Below the pieces are notes generated by a model. The model was not told the origin of the DNA. It saw nothing but the letters and a program-made list of their open reading frames with translations, and made no database searches. 64,000 bases of DNA from Scytonema hofmannii PCC 7110. GTDB lineage: Bacteria > Cyanobacteriota > Cyanobacteriia > Cyanobacteriales > Nostocaceae. A program made the translations under genes and the position numbers. This document shows, in pieces, positions 26,964 through 36,632 of the stretch (position 1 is its first letter; each line of letters opens with the position of its first letter). Location: positions 7,674,283 through 7,738,282 of the forward strand of contig NZ_KQ976354.1 of assembly GCF_000346485.2 (NCBI RefSeq), given 5' to 3'.

Positions 26964-27671
26964 ATGCGAATATTACAACAACGATGTCTAATAAATAAAT
27001 CAAGATCAACATCTAAGTATACGCATCATAATGGTGGTTTTTCTTTATTAGAACTTGTGGTGGTAGTGCTTATAGTTGCTATTTTAGCAGCAATAGTTAG
27101 TCCAGGGTGGCTTGCTTTTGTCAATCGACAACGTGTCAACAAAGCCAATGATGCAGTTTTAGGAGCATTGCAGGATGCACAGAAACAAGCTAAGAAGATT
27201 AAACGTATTTATAGCGTGAGTTTTGCAGTGGATAACGGTGTCCCAAAAGTGAGTATCTATCCGAATCCAGATATTACTAATCCACCTCCTCCACTAACAA
27301 GCCCTTTGTGGAAGACACTGGGAGAGGATATGAGATTTCAACAAGGACAAGTTTTGATATATAGCAATCTCACAGCTTATAACCCTTCGCAAACTACAAA
27401 TGAAAATGCTAATAAAAAAGCAGCTAACACTGTCAATTACACCACAGCATTAAGTACCACAGCAATTAGTACAATTACTTTTGATTATATGGGTGTTTTG
27501 GCACCTAAAGCTGACAAAACTGATGCTGACACTATTTTAAAAGTTGCAGTTGCCGCACCCAAAGTAGGCAGCACTACTACTGCTGCTAGCGAACTTAAGA
27601 GATGTGTTTTTATAGAAACTCTCATTGGAGGAATGCGAATAGGAAAAAACGAAACAGAATGTAATCAATAG
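26964..27671 (+). CDS. hpsD: Hps pseudopilin, HpsD-like (GspH-type)
   Basis: From the ATG at 26964 (AAGGT upstream) the product has 235 residues. The motif GGFSLLELVVVVLIVAILAA is a prepilin cleavage site plus membrane helix, followed by WLAFVNRQRVNKANDAV. The C-terminal KRCVFIETLIGGMRIGKNE is matched by KRCVYISTILGAMRTGKEH in the pseudopilin at 32922-33545, so the two are paralogues. Upstream in-frame ATGs exist at 26871 and 26898 but lack a good ribosome site. Its likely role is tip or assembly of a pilus-like secretion structure. Confidence 0.7.
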   Translation: MRILQQRCLINKSRSTSKYTHHNGGFSLLELVVVVLIVAILAAIVSPGWLAFVNRQRVNKANDAVLGALQDAQKQAKKIKRIYSVSFAVDNGVPKVSIYPNPDITNPPPPLTSPLWKTLGEDMRFQQGQVLIYSNLTAYNPSQTTNENANKKAANTVNYTTALSTTAISTITFDYMGVLAPKADKTDADTILKVAVAAPKVGSTTTAASELKRCVFIETLIGGMRIGKNETECNQ

Positions 27672-27929
27672 AGGTTTAGAGAAAAAATACATAATATTCC
27701 ATGAAAATACTGAACTCGAAAACTGCTCTTTAAGCACAAACTAGAATCATCAGGAGTAGTTTTTAGTTTATATATGCTTGATGACTACATTGCGATCGCA
27801 ATGTTTGGGAATTAGCTATTCTATAACTTCAGATTAAACGGTAACTACAAAGTCGTTTTAGCGATCAATAGTATTCGTAAATAGAAATAACTATAAAAAA
27901 CTCCATAATACACCTAAACCTTTTGCGCT

Positions 27930-28895
27930 ATGAATGAGTGCATCGACTTTACTGTCGCTATCCCAACTTATAATGGTGGTAACCGCTTGTCTGAATTACT
28001 AGAAAGATTGCAAAATCAGCTTAATACTCAACATTTTTCTTGGGAAATTATAGTTGTAGACAACAACAGTACCGATAACACTGCTACTGTTATAAAAAAC
28101 ATTCAAGAGGATGGGATGTATCCTTATCCATTGAAGTATTGCTTTGAATCGAAACAGGGAGCTGCATTTGCTAGACAGCGAGCTGTTGAAGAAGCAAGAG
28201 GAACCTTAATAGGTTTTTTAGATGACGATAATTATCCCTCACTGACTTGGGTAGCGGAAGCCTATGCTTTTGGTCAAGCCCATCCAAAAGCAGGAGCATA
28301 TGGCAGCCAAATTCACGGTGAGTTTGAAATTAAGCCACCAGAAAATTTTGAGAAAATAGCTTGTTTCTTAGCGATTATTGAACGAGGGATAGAACCTCAT
28401 CGCTACGAACCACATATGATGGTACTCCCTCCTGGAGCAGGTTTAGTCGTTCGCAAGCAGGTTTGGTGCCAAACAGTTCCCAAACGCTTGGTTCTCAACC
28501 ACAAAGGTAAAGAAGCACTCTTAGCTAGTGAAGATTTAGAGGCAGTACTGCATATCCAGTTGGGTGGTTGGGAAATTTGGTACAACCCACAAATGCAAAT
28601 TTTTCATCAAATTCCTGCATGGCGATTGCAAAAAGAATACTTAATTCGTTTATTTCGTTGTGTCGGCTTAAGTAAACATCACTTACGTATGCTGAGAATA
28701 CAGCCTTGGAAAAGACCTCTTGCAAGTTTGCTGTACCTCATAAATGATTTCCGCAAGATTATGCTTCACATACTTAAGTATCGAGGTACCGTTCAAAGCG
28801 ATCCAATCGCTGCTTGCCAAATGGAACTTCTAGTAAGTAGTTTATTGAGTCCTTTCCATCTTTTAAAAGTCAGATACCTAGACCATGATGTCTAA
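27930..28895 (+). CDS. hpsE: Family 2 glycosyltransferase, HpsE-like
   Basis: This 321-residue protein begins with the GT-A fold motifs FTVAIPTYNGGNRL and VVDNNSTDNT, followed by IGFLDDDNYPS (acidic metal-binding motif). There is no clear membrane helix in the catalytic part. It probably adds a sugar during hormogonium polysaccharide synthesis. The next gene is a close paralogue, 18 bp downstream. The letter E follows the known locus order (glycosyltransferases after the pseudopilins) and is moderately sure. The 258 bp before it hold no other gene. Confidence 0.7.
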   Translation: MNECIDFTVAIPTYNGGNRLSELLERLQNQLNTQHFSWEIIVVDNNSTDNTATVIKNIQEDGMYPYPLKYCFESKQGAAFARQRAVEEARGTLIGFLDDDNYPSLTWVAEAYAFGQAHPKAGAYGSQIHGEFEIKPPENFEKIACFLAIIERGIEPHRYEPHMMVLPPGAGLVVRKQVWCQTVPKRLVLNHKGKEALLASEDLEAVLHIQLGGWEIWYNPQMQIFHQIPAWRLQKEYLIRLFRCVGLSKHHLRMLRIQPWKRPLASLLYLINDFRKIMLHILKYRGTVQSDPIAACQMELLVSSLLSPFHLLKVRYLDHDV

Positions 28896-28913
28896 AAGTC
28901 ATTAATAATATCT

Positions 28914-29909
28914 ATGCTTAATTTTACAGTTGCTATTCCTACTTACAACGGTGCAAACCGTTTACCTCAGCTTTTAGAACGGCTTTTTAACCAATCCGGA
29001 GTAGAAGATTTAAACTGGGAAATTCTAATTATCGATAATAACAGTAGCGATCGCACTTCTGAAATAATTCAAACTCTCCAAAAAAACAATATAGGATACC
29101 AGTTAAGGTACTACTTGGAAACTGAACAAGGAGCAGCATTTGCACGATTACGAGCTGTACGCGAAGCACAAGGAGAGTTAATTGGATTTTTAGATGACGA
29201 TAACCTCCCTGCACCTGATTGGATCGCACAAGCAGTTGCTTTTGGTAAAGAGTATCCTCAAGCAGGGGCTTGGGGAGGTCAAATTCATGGTGAATATGAG
29301 GTACAACCTCCTGAAAACTTTAAAAGGATTCAAAGTTTTTTAGCTATTAGAGAACGTGGAGAGAAACCAAATCTATACGATCCAGTCAATCTAAGCCTTC
29401 CTCCAGCAGCAGCCGTTGTTATTCGTAAACAAGCTTGGTTAGATAATGTTCCCAATCGTCCTGCTTTAAGTGGAAAAGTCCCTGGTTTAATGATACAAGG
29501 TGATGATTATGAGCCATTACTGTATATTCATAAGGCGGGTTGGCAAATTTGGTATAATCCCGCCATGCATACACATCATCAAATACCATACTGGCGACTA
29601 GAAAAAGATTACCTACTTGCTTTGGCTCGCGGTTGTGGATTGTGTGTTTGTCAGCTACGTTTGTTCAATGCTAAAAATTGGCAAAAACCTATAATTTTTG
29701 TGAAAACAATAGTTGGTAATTTCCGACGTATCGTACAACATTTTCTTAAGTATAGAGGAGGATTTAAAAAAGATATAATTGCAAATTGCGAAATGGAATT
29801 TTACCTAAGTAGTATGATAAGTCCTTTTTATTACTTAAAATTTAATCTAAAAAAAATGATAAAATATAAACTACAAAAAATATCTTTTTATATTTTTGCA
29901 TCTTATTGA
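28914..29909 (+). CDS. Family 2 glycosyltransferase, paralogue of the preceding gene
   Basis: This 331-residue protein shares its whole layout with the gene before it: FTVAIPTYNGANRL, IIDNNSSDRT, IGFLDDDNLPA, then the GGQIHGEYEVQPPENFKRI region and HHQIPYWRLEKDYL. It is a tandem duplicate specialised for another linkage or acceptor in the same polysaccharide; this is inferred. The lysine-rich C-terminal tail is AT-rich. It may correspond to one of the HpsE-G enzymes, but the letter is not assigned. Confidence 0.7.
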   Translation: MLNFTVAIPTYNGANRLPQLLERLFNQSGVEDLNWEILIIDNNSSDRTSEIIQTLQKNNIGYQLRYYLETEQGAAFARLRAVREAQGELIGFLDDDNLPAPDWIAQAVAFGKEYPQAGAWGGQIHGEYEVQPPENFKRIQSFLAIRERGEKPNLYDPVNLSLPPAAAVVIRKQAWLDNVPNRPALSGKVPGLMIQGDDYEPLLYIHKAGWQIWYNPAMHTHHQIPYWRLEKDYLLALARGCGLCVCQLRLFNAKNWQKPIIFVKTIVGNFRRIVQHFLKYRGGFKKDIIANCEMEFYLSSMISPFYYLKFNLKKMIKYKLQKISFYIFASY

Positions 29910-29970
29910 AAACGGCGGATAAATGTAAAATCAATAATAACTTATTCGGTCTATAAATAAGATTTTTTAA

Positions 29971-30924
29971 ATGCCAATAATTTCTGTAATTATACCAACT
30001 TTTAATAGTGAAAAAACTATTCGAGAAACTGTTGAATCTGTATTAAAACAAACTCTTAATGATTTTGAGTTAATTATTATCAATGATGGTTCCGAAGATT
30101 CAACCTTAGCGATCGTATCTGAAATTAAAGACCATAGAATTCAAGTTTTTTCATATCCGCATACTAATGCAAATGTTAGTCGCAATAACGGTCTCCATCT
30201 TTCTGTTGGAGATTATGTTAGTTTTTTAGATGCCGATGACCTCTGGACACAAAACAAGCTAGAACTACAATTGCAAGCTTTGCAAAAAAACAAAGATGCA
30301 ATGGTTGCTTATAGTTGGACAGATTATATTGATGAAAACAGTAATTTTTTACTTTCTGGAACTCACATCACTGAAAACGGTAATGTTTATGAAAAATTAT
30401 TAGTGATTAATTTTTTAGAAAGTGGTTCTAATCCCTTAATTCGTAGAGAAGCTTTAACTAAATTAGGTGGATTTGATGAATCTCTAACTGCTGCTCAAGA
30501 TTGGGATATGTGGTTGCGATTAGCCCATGATTACCAATTTGTGGCTGTACCGAAAGTACAAATTTTATACCGTAAAAGTAGCAACTCACTTTCCTCTAAT
30601 CTTGCAAGGCAAGAAAAAGCCTGCTTGTTAGTCCTTAATAAAGCATATAGCAATAGTCCTGTTTCAACACACTCTCTTCGGAACCAGAGTCTAGCAAACC
30701 TCTATAAATATCTTAGTTGTAAAGCCTTAGAACCACCTTATAATCGACGCAAAGGTAAAGCTGCTGCTCTATTCTTACTAAAGTATATTATTAATAATTC
30801 CTCTAGATTAAACTATGCAAAAATGACGTTAGTCATGTTGCTTAAAATTATAATAATTATTATATTATCTGAGACTTTATCTACAGTAGTATTAAGAATT
30901 AGAAAGAGACACACTAATTCATGA
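29971..30924 (+). CDS. Family 2 glycosyltransferase, HpsG-like
   Basis: This 317-residue classical GT2 enzyme has SVIIPTFNSEKTI, LIIINDGSEDST, and SFLDADDLWT with the DxD metal site, then AAQDWDMWLRL. It differs clearly from the two preceding paralogues. A C-terminal hydrophobic stretch (LVMLLKIIIIIILSETLST) may anchor it to the membrane. It ends the collinear run of hps genes. Only a palindrome separates it from the MNT gene and the insertion sequence. Confidence 0.7.
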   Translation: MPIISVIIPTFNSEKTIRETVESVLKQTLNDFELIIINDGSEDSTLAIVSEIKDHRIQVFSYPHTNANVSRNNGLHLSVGDYVSFLDADDLWTQNKLELQLQALQKNKDAMVAYSWTDYIDENSNFLLSGTHITENGNVYEKLLVINFLESGSNPLIRREALTKLGGFDESLTAAQDWDMWLRLAHDYQFVAVPKVQILYRKSSNSLSSNLARQEKACLLVLNKAYSNSPVSTHSLRNQSLANLYKYLSCKALEPPYNRRKGKAAALFLLKYIINNSSRLNYAKMTLVMLLKIIIIIILSETLSTVVLRIRKRHTNS

Positions 30925-30957
30925 GCTTCAACAAATTAAACGTAAAATCCTTTTAGC

Positions 30958-30993
30958 TTGTAGTTGCGCTTTAGCGCTGAAGCGCAACTACAA
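30958..30993. repeat. Palindromic repeat after the third glycosyltransferase
   Basis: TTGTAGTTGCGCTT and AAGCGCAACTACAA form a 14-bp stem around an eight-base loop. A rearranged relative lies at 33573-33612. No strong T-run follows. Confidence 0.7.
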
Positions 30994-31070
30994 ACTTCTT
31001 ACGTTTTTTAATGTTGAATTACTTAAAAAGTATAAAAATTCCTTAATGATCTACAAATAAATACTAATTT

Positions 31071-31364
31071 TTAAAAAAGAATAGCCTCCTTAAAGACTTT
31101 ATCTTGAATAAAATAATGTAAAGAATTAGTAGTTACTACATCAACTTTACGATTCAACAAACTTTCCAAATCCTGCACTAAACCACTGGAAAACCAAGGT
31201 GTAATTTTATTCAGATCGTAATCAATCAAAAAATCAATATCACTTGTATCTGTTTCTTCTCCTCTAGCTACGCTTCCAAAAATACGGATATTACAAGCCC
31301 CATGTTTAGCCGCAATACTGAGAATTTCTTCTCGTTTTCCTTGAAGGACTTCTTTTAATTTCAT
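31071..31364 (-). CDS. MNT-type nucleotidyltransferase, apparently without HEPN partner
   Basis: This 97-residue protein has GSVARGEETDTSDIDFLID, the GSx(10)DxD signature of minimal nucleotidyltransferases. In MntA/HepT modules such a protein AMPylates and silences a HEPN RNase toxin. The expected HEPN (DUF86) gene should follow on the minus strand, but only 146 bp remain before the convergent glycosyltransferase. It is therefore an orphan, possibly left after loss of the toxin gene. It lies just outside the insertion sequence. Confidence 0.75.
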   Translation of the reverse strand: MKLKEVLQGKREEILSIAAKHGACNIRIFGSVARGEETDTSDIDFLIDYDLNKITPWFSSGLVQDLESLLNRKVDVVTTNSLHYFIQDKVFKEAILF

Positions 31365-31459
31365 ATTTAATTTTTCTTAAAATACTACAACACCTTATTT
31401 TAAACCACTGCGGCATATTTTTAGGTTAAAGGAGGTTTGCTTTAACCCGTATAAAACAC

Positions 31460-32729
31460 CTGACGGGGCGACAAAAGAGCTAGGATGCAGATAGGATAAG
31501 CTCCATAGCTCTTAGACCTCGTTGATAATACTTCAATTTATTGCGATTTAATCTCATTAATTCCGTGACTAAATCTTCACATGATTCCATGAAATTAACC
31601 CATGTTTGACCATATAATCCAATATAAAAACTGCTGTGTCGCCTTTCAATCCGCCCGTATTCTTTCACGCGACCCACATATTTTTGAACACCTTTTTGTT
31701 TAATTTGTTGTCCATGTATTGTGGCAGATGTGTATGCGATGGCTATTAATAAAATTAGAGAAATTAAGCGTTTATTTGAGACCTTAGTATCTTCTAAATT
31801 ATAACCCCCGCTCTTAAAGTCTCGAAACATTTCTTCTATATCAAATCTTCTTTTATAGGCAGCGATCGCCAATTCTAGCGTGACTAAATTTGTGGCAATA
31901 AACCATCCTTCTTTTGGAGCTATTCCTTGAATTTTCCGTCTCCATTTACAAGCTACATTAAAATTGGTAAATCCTTTTTGTTTAGTGACCTTAACTCCTT
32001 GTAAAAAGAAAGATATTCCTGGTGATAAGCCTAAATCATTTAACTCTTGCCAAATCTCATGTTCCATTTCAATGAATTCGTTTTTTTTCAAACGAAGACA
32101 AAAAGATATGCCTTGCTCTCTGAGCCAACTTGCTAGTTTGACAGAACAAAATTCCCTGTCTCCCAAGAGACAAATTTTGTAATCCTTAAAAATTGGTAAA
32201 ACTTGAGAGATTAACAATTTTTGTTCGTTAAGATTACTGCTTCCCAACTTAGATAGGAGTTCAAAATATACAGGAAAGGCTCTTTTATCCCAAACTACAC
32301 TAATTACAAATAAATTAATGCAACCCCATGCAGTGCGATCGATGACTACATAAATCATTTTGTCAGATTGAAAATATGTTGACAACCATGTGGTAACAAT
32401 CGGAAACCAAATTTTTTCAATTGTTAAGAATGGTAATGATAAAAATCTTTGTAATTTTTTTCGTCTGCTTTCAAATAAAATAGGGATTGGGAGATTTGTT
32501 GCTAACGCTTCTAAACTAACTTTTTTAATTGACTGTATAACATTAATTAAAATTGTTAGCAGTAAGTATTCGGTTGGGCTAAATTGACTTTTTAAGTGTA
32601 TTTGGTAAAATGAAGGTATCATTGTCATTAGATAGGTCTTGTTGACAAAGGTAGACCTATCTTTTTTTACCACAAATTGCTGCACACTTGAACTCATAAG
32701 CTTTTCAGGCTATTTTGTCGCCCCTTCAG
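31460..32729 (-). mobile_element. Complete IS4-family insertion sequence with 9-bp target duplication
   Basis: Terminal inverted repeats are CTGACGGGGCGACAAAA (31460-31476) and its complement TTTTGTCGCCCCTTCAG (32713-32729), 16 of 17 matching. The 9-bp sequence ATAAAACAC flanks both sides (31451-31459 and 32730-32738). The 1270-bp element carries one intact transposase. Intact ends and a perfect target duplication point to a recent insertion. Confidence 0.93.
31480..32697 (-). CDS. IS4-family DDE transposase
   Basis: This 405-residue intact transposase cuts and joins the element ends with a DDE-type RNase H fold. Catalytic motifs: VIDRTAW (first Asp), LLGDREF (second Asp) and YKRRFDIEEMFRDFK, which fits the Y-(2)-R-(3)-E-(6)-K signature of the IS4 family. 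No frameshift or early stop is present, so it is probably active. It fills nearly the entire element between the inverted repeats. Confidence 0.93.
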   Translation of the reverse strand: MSSSVQQFVVKKDRSTFVNKTYLMTMIPSFYQIHLKSQFSPTEYLLLTILINVIQSIKKVSLEALATNLPIPILFESRRKKLQRFLSLPFLTIEKIWFPIVTTWLSTYFQSDKMIYVVIDRTAWGCINLFVISVVWDKRAFPVYFELLSKLGSSNLNEQKLLISQVLPIFKDYKICLLGDREFCSVKLASWLREQGISFCLRLKKNEFIEMEHEIWQELNDLGLSPGISFFLQGVKVTKQKGFTNFNVACKWRRKIQGIAPKEGWFIATNLVTLELAIAAYKRRFDIEEMFRDFKSGGYNLEDTKVSNKRLISLILLIAIAYTSATIHGQQIKQKGVQKYVGRVKEYGRIERRHSSFYIGLYGQTWVNFMESCEDLVTELMRLNRNKLKYYQRGLRAMELILSAS

Positions 32730-32814
32730 ATAAAACACTGTACTGATTATCCGGATAACAAAAAATATACCAGTAAAGACGAATATAGCCTTTCCGAGTC
32801 TGCTGAGGTACAAA

Positions 32815-32850
32815 TTTATCTGCGTCTATCCGCGTTCATCTGCGGTTAGT
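32815..32850. repeat. Dispersed ATCTGCGTC-type non-coding repeat
   Basis: TTATCTGCGTCTATCCGCG followed by TTCATCTGCGGTTAG is a common intergenic repeat type in bacterial genomes. Seen once here, just upstream of the pseudopilin gene; the insertion sequence lies between it and the rest of the hps locus. Confidence 0.35.
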
Positions 32851-32921
32851 TCTTTCTTCCTGTAGCTCATGAAAGTGGGAATTGCTATAGATACTTCTGG
32901 TAATTTTTCATATCCAAATTA

Positions 32922-33545
32922 ATGCAGGCAAAGCGTTTCAAAAGTTCCTCTAACAGTGGCTTCACAATGTTAGAAATTGTCGTCATTGTTTTAATAACTG
33001 GTTTATTAGCCGCGATCGCAGTTCCCAGTTGGCTAGCCTTTGTTGACATTCAACGACTTAAAACTGCTCAAGGCGAAGTTTACCAAGCCATGCGTCAAGC
33101 ACAAAGTCTAGCGACAAAGAACAAGTTAACTTGGCAAGCCAGTTTTCGCGAACATAATGGCATTGTACAATGGACAGTTCATCAAGCCCAGGCTGACAAA
33201 TTTGTACCATATACCATTAGTGTCAACGATAATTTATGGCACAACTTGGATACAAATATTCGTATTGATACAGTAAAAAATAATAAAGGCAAATCCGAGA
33301 CAACGTTGCCAAAAGACACTTCAGCCCAAGCTTGGCGAGTCATATTTAATTACCAAGGCTGTCCGATTTATCAAGTTGGAGATGAATGCACTCAAACATC
33401 ACTGAGAACACTAGGACAAATAACCTTCTCCAGTAAAAATGGTGGTAAAGCTAAGCGCTGTGTCTATATCTCCACAATACTGGGTGCCATGCGAACAGGA
33501 AAAGAGCACGATAAGGCTAATGACAACGGCAAATATTGCTATTAA
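32922..33545 (+). CDS. Pseudopilin, GspH-type (HpsH-like)
   Basis: This 207-residue protein has a prepilin site SGFTMLEIVVIVLITGLLAA near residue 12-31, followed by WLAFVDIQRLKTAQGEVYQAMRQAQ. The C-terminal KRCVYISTILGAMRTGKEH matches the HpsD-like protein at 26964, so it belongs to the same secretion structure. It may be the pseudopilin placed after the glycosyltransferases in other hps loci. The insertion sequence separates it from them, perhaps breaking co-transcription. Confidence 0.75.
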   Translation: MQAKRFKSSSNSGFTMLEIVVIVLITGLLAAIAVPSWLAFVDIQRLKTAQGEVYQAMRQAQSLATKNKLTWQASFREHNGIVQWTVHQAQADKFVPYTISVNDNLWHNLDTNIRIDTVKNNKGKSETTLPKDTSAQAWRVIFNYQGCPIYQVGDECTQTSLRTLGQITFSSKNGGKAKRCVYISTILGAMRTGKEHDKANDNGKYCY

Positions 33546-33785
33546 GTAAGTCAGCGCAAATAATTGTTACTGGTTTGTAGTTGCGACTCATGCGCTAAAG
33601 CGCAACTAAGAACGAATCTTAAGATGTTACTTGACCTTTACATACTCCCTTCCCGCTACAAGACTACCAAACTTCTTGTCCTTTTTCTTCGCGCTCTTTG
33701 CGTCTTTGCGGTTCATTTAGATAGGTAATCTTTGGGCGGGAAGGTAGTTTTATTTTTTCTTGCTGACCTACTTAACGCTTTTTTG
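33546..33785. other. Spacer between pseudopilin and pilQ 3' end
   Basis: No gene was found. Contains a palindromic relative of the element at 30958 (GTAGTTGCG...GCGCTAAAGCGCAACTA, 33577-33608) and a dispersed CTTCGCGCTCTTTGCGTC repeat near 33690. The two flanking genes converge here. Confidence 0.5.
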
Positions 33786-36263
33786 TCACTTTCTAGGTGT
33801 TTGTAAACCCCGACGTTCAAGAATTCGTCGAACCTCTGGGCTAGGAGTGTAGTCATAGCCATAAGAAGATCGCTCTGAGTCATCCATCACTTGAGGTGTG
33901 AGCAACACAATGACTTCATTGCGCTGGTTGGTTTTGTTTGTCTTTCTAAAAAGCGAACCAAGCAGGGGAATGTCACCCAAGATAGGCACTTTAGAAACAG
34001 TAACTCGATCTGACTCTTGAATAATACCTGATAAGATTAGTGTCTGACCATCTCGCAAACGAATAGCTCCCGATCTCAAACTTCTTTGTGATAGCAATGT
34101 AATGACACCATCAGGGCTTGGTGATGTTCCGTTTGGTGCAGATACAGTAGGAGCAACAGACAGGGCAACAAATCCATTGTCATCTATCTTGTCAACTTTC
34201 ACTGAAAGAGTTAAACCAGCATCTTTAATGATTGGTTCTCTGAGATCCCGCGTTACTCTGATACCTCCATACACTTGTGATGTCAAACTTACAACAGCCT
34301 CTTCTCCTTCTTGCACAGTAAGAGTTGGGTCAGTCAGAATCTTGGCATTACCGTTAGTGACTTGAGCTTGCAAACTAGCCAGCAAGCGTTTGGGGAACTG
34401 AAACAAAGACGGGAGAGCAGACGTGACTGTACCATTAGTACCTGGTGAGACACTTACCTTACCATCCGCATCAATAGTGATTACATCATTTGTACCCCGT
34501 GTAATTTCTGTAATGCCAGGTTTTGTGGGATCGTTTGAAATTGGTGCAACTGGTTGATAAGTCGTAGCATCTCTGTTTGGCAATTGTTGGGAGGAGCCAG
34601 GTTGAACAGTCACTCCACCTATTCTAACTGCAGTAGGAGATTGGTTGATAATTGTTGTACCCGAACCGCCTCCAGGGATAACCAGCTGATTGTTCGGGTC
34701 GAGGAAAGGTGTTCCTTGAATTGGGTTTTCAATCACAGGAGTACCAGTCACACTATTTGCTAGTTCACCACTAGTTGCAGGTCTGGAACCGCCAAAATTC
34801 AATGCGGCTGCACCACCATCATTGACAAAGAAGTTATTGCCAATCCCAAAGGAAAAACTACTGTTAAAATCGTGAGTTCCTAAAAGGTTAACATCAATAA
34901 CCTTGACATTAACTGCCACTTGACGGCGACGAATATCTAGCTGAGTCAGTTGAGCCATTGCAACATCAATCAATCTGGGAGTCCCAATCAAGGTAATTGA
35001 ATTGGTGCGTTGATCGCCCGACGCCTGCAAACCTCGCAATAAAGGCGTTGAATCTTGAAACTCAGTCCGTAAAGTCTCTACTCTAAGTTCTGTCGTTGTC
35101 TGACTTTGAGTGACTGCAGAATTGGCTGCACCACCGACAGGGACAGCATTCACACTAGTGACCAATCGTTCGCGGGTAATGGCACTTTCAGCCCCTAACG
35201 CAACCAAAAAACTCAAAGCAGTATCCACCTTAACTTGATTAAGGCGAATATTCCGCATCACAACATCACGGGTGGCATTCGGCAATTTAGGACCAACAAA
35301 AACTGTACGTCCACTGCGGTTAGCTTCCAAACCACTCAAGCGCAAGACATAGTTAAACACATCTTGCACTGGCTCATTTTCTATATCTAAGGAGATTGTG
35401 GGTCCTTCATTTCCCCCAGCTTGACCCCCAGCTTGACCTCCTTGTTGTCCTTGTCCTGCGGCTGCATTTCCTGCAAAAGCTAAGTTAAGACCGGCAGCAC
35501 GAGCAAGTAAAGACAACACTTCCCGTACAGGAGCATCTCTCAACACTAAACGAGGTACCCGTTCTTGAGTTCCTAAATCAATGATGCTGGGAGAAGCATC
35601 CATGTTTGATATCGCAATATCTCCAACTGGTGGCGCAACGGCTCTAGGTAAGAAAGGTGGAGCCTGATTCAGACGTGGATCGACTCCGGCTGCTGGTGCT
35701 GGTGCGCCATTCACAGTCACTTTCGGGTTGGGAACAAGAACCTCTGGCTGCTGATTTTGACTAGGTGGAACTGGAATAGGAGTCGCCGCTTGTTGACTTG
35801 GCGTCTTGCTTGCTGTCTGTGCGGGTGCAGATTGAGGAGCCTGCGCTTGCGTTCCATCAGATGGCGCAAAGTTGAGAGTAATTTTGTCTTGCTTTCTCAC
35901 CACAGGTTGGCTGGTAAGAGCGCCTTTAGTCCCTGTCACAATCACCCGAATGCTATTAGCATCAAGCTGATTGATAGCAACTGAAGCAATTCCCGGTGCG
36001 GGATTATCTTGACGAAAGCTATTACCTTTTGATAAACGCAGTTGAGTATTAATAATATCTGCTACCAGGGTATTACCCCTTTGTGTTGTAAAAACCTGTG
36101 GGCGAGAGCCAGAAGAAGTTGTTAAAACAACATTCACTCCTCCGTCAGCAGGACTTAGTTTGACTCCAGTAATTTGAGTAACTTGTGCTATTACTGGCTG
36201 AGCCGCCATCATCACAATTGCGGCAACACCAAATGCTAAACCATTACCGTGAAGCTGTTTCAC
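33786..36263 (-). CDS. pilQ: Type IV pilus secretin PilQ
   Basis: This 825-residue outer-membrane secretin is the gated channel for the pilus fibre. A signal peptide (LAFGVAAIVMMAAQPVIAQ) is followed by an AMIN domain (about 30-135) for peptidoglycan or envelope binding, a Pro/Gln-rich linker, a secretin/TonB short N-terminal domain (about 225-335, with a GQGQQGGQAGGQAGG insert), N-domains and the C-terminal secretin core ending near 800 (VPILGDIPLLGSLFR). It is the last gene of pilM-N-O-Q. No pilP was found, as is usual in cyanobacteria. It is separated from pilO by 700 bp of repeats, so it may have its own promoter. Confidence 0.92.
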   Translation of the reverse strand: MKQLHGNGLAFGVAAIVMMAAQPVIAQVTQITGVKLSPADGGVNVVLTTSSGSRPQVFTTQRGNTLVADIINTQLRLSKGNSFRQDNPAPGIASVAINQLDANSIRVIVTGTKGALTSQPVVRKQDKITLNFAPSDGTQAQAPQSAPAQTASKTPSQQAATPIPVPPSQNQQPEVLVPNPKVTVNGAPAPAAGVDPRLNQAPPFLPRAVAPPVGDIAISNMDASPSIIDLGTQERVPRLVLRDAPVREVLSLLARAAGLNLAFAGNAAAGQGQQGGQAGGQAGGNEGPTISLDIENEPVQDVFNYVLRLSGLEANRSGRTVFVGPKLPNATRDVVMRNIRLNQVKVDTALSFLVALGAESAITRERLVTSVNAVPVGGAANSAVTQSQTTTELRVETLRTEFQDSTPLLRGLQASGDQRTNSITLIGTPRLIDVAMAQLTQLDIRRRQVAVNVKVIDVNLLGTHDFNSSFSFGIGNNFFVNDGGAAALNFGGSRPATSGELANSVTGTPVIENPIQGTPFLDPNNQLVIPGGGSGTTIINQSPTAVRIGGVTVQPGSSQQLPNRDATTYQPVAPISNDPTKPGITEITRGTNDVITIDADGKVSVSPGTNGTVTSALPSLFQFPKRLLASLQAQVTNGNAKILTDPTLTVQEGEEAVVSLTSQVYGGIRVTRDLREPIIKDAGLTLSVKVDKIDDNGFVALSVAPTVSAPNGTSPSPDGVITLLSQRSLRSGAIRLRDGQTLILSGIIQESDRVTVSKVPILGDIPLLGSLFRKTNKTNQRNEVIVLLTPQVMDDSERSSYGYDYTPSPEVRRILERRGLQTPRK

Positions 36264-36632
36264 AGTTCATTCCTCACATTAAAAACTATTTCAGTGACCA
36301 GTGACCAGTGACCAGTGACCAGTGACTATTTTGTAGAAGCACCTAAATTTGTTTATGGAAAAAACTAAATTGATTCATTATTCAACTTTCCTACTTTTAA
36401 GTATGTAAATTAACTGTTCACTGGTCACTGGTCACTGGTCACTGATTACTTTTATATATTTCCCGGAAAATTTAGAAAATTAACAGTTTTTTTGCTTTCG
36501 GGATTGTTACGTTTAGTTTCTCATGAAGCTATTTGAAATTGTGCCGTATAATTACTGAAGAATTAGAAAAAGCGCACTTCCAATTCAGTTTCTAAGGAAG
36601 GATAGGACTCCTATTTGATTTTTGAAATATAC

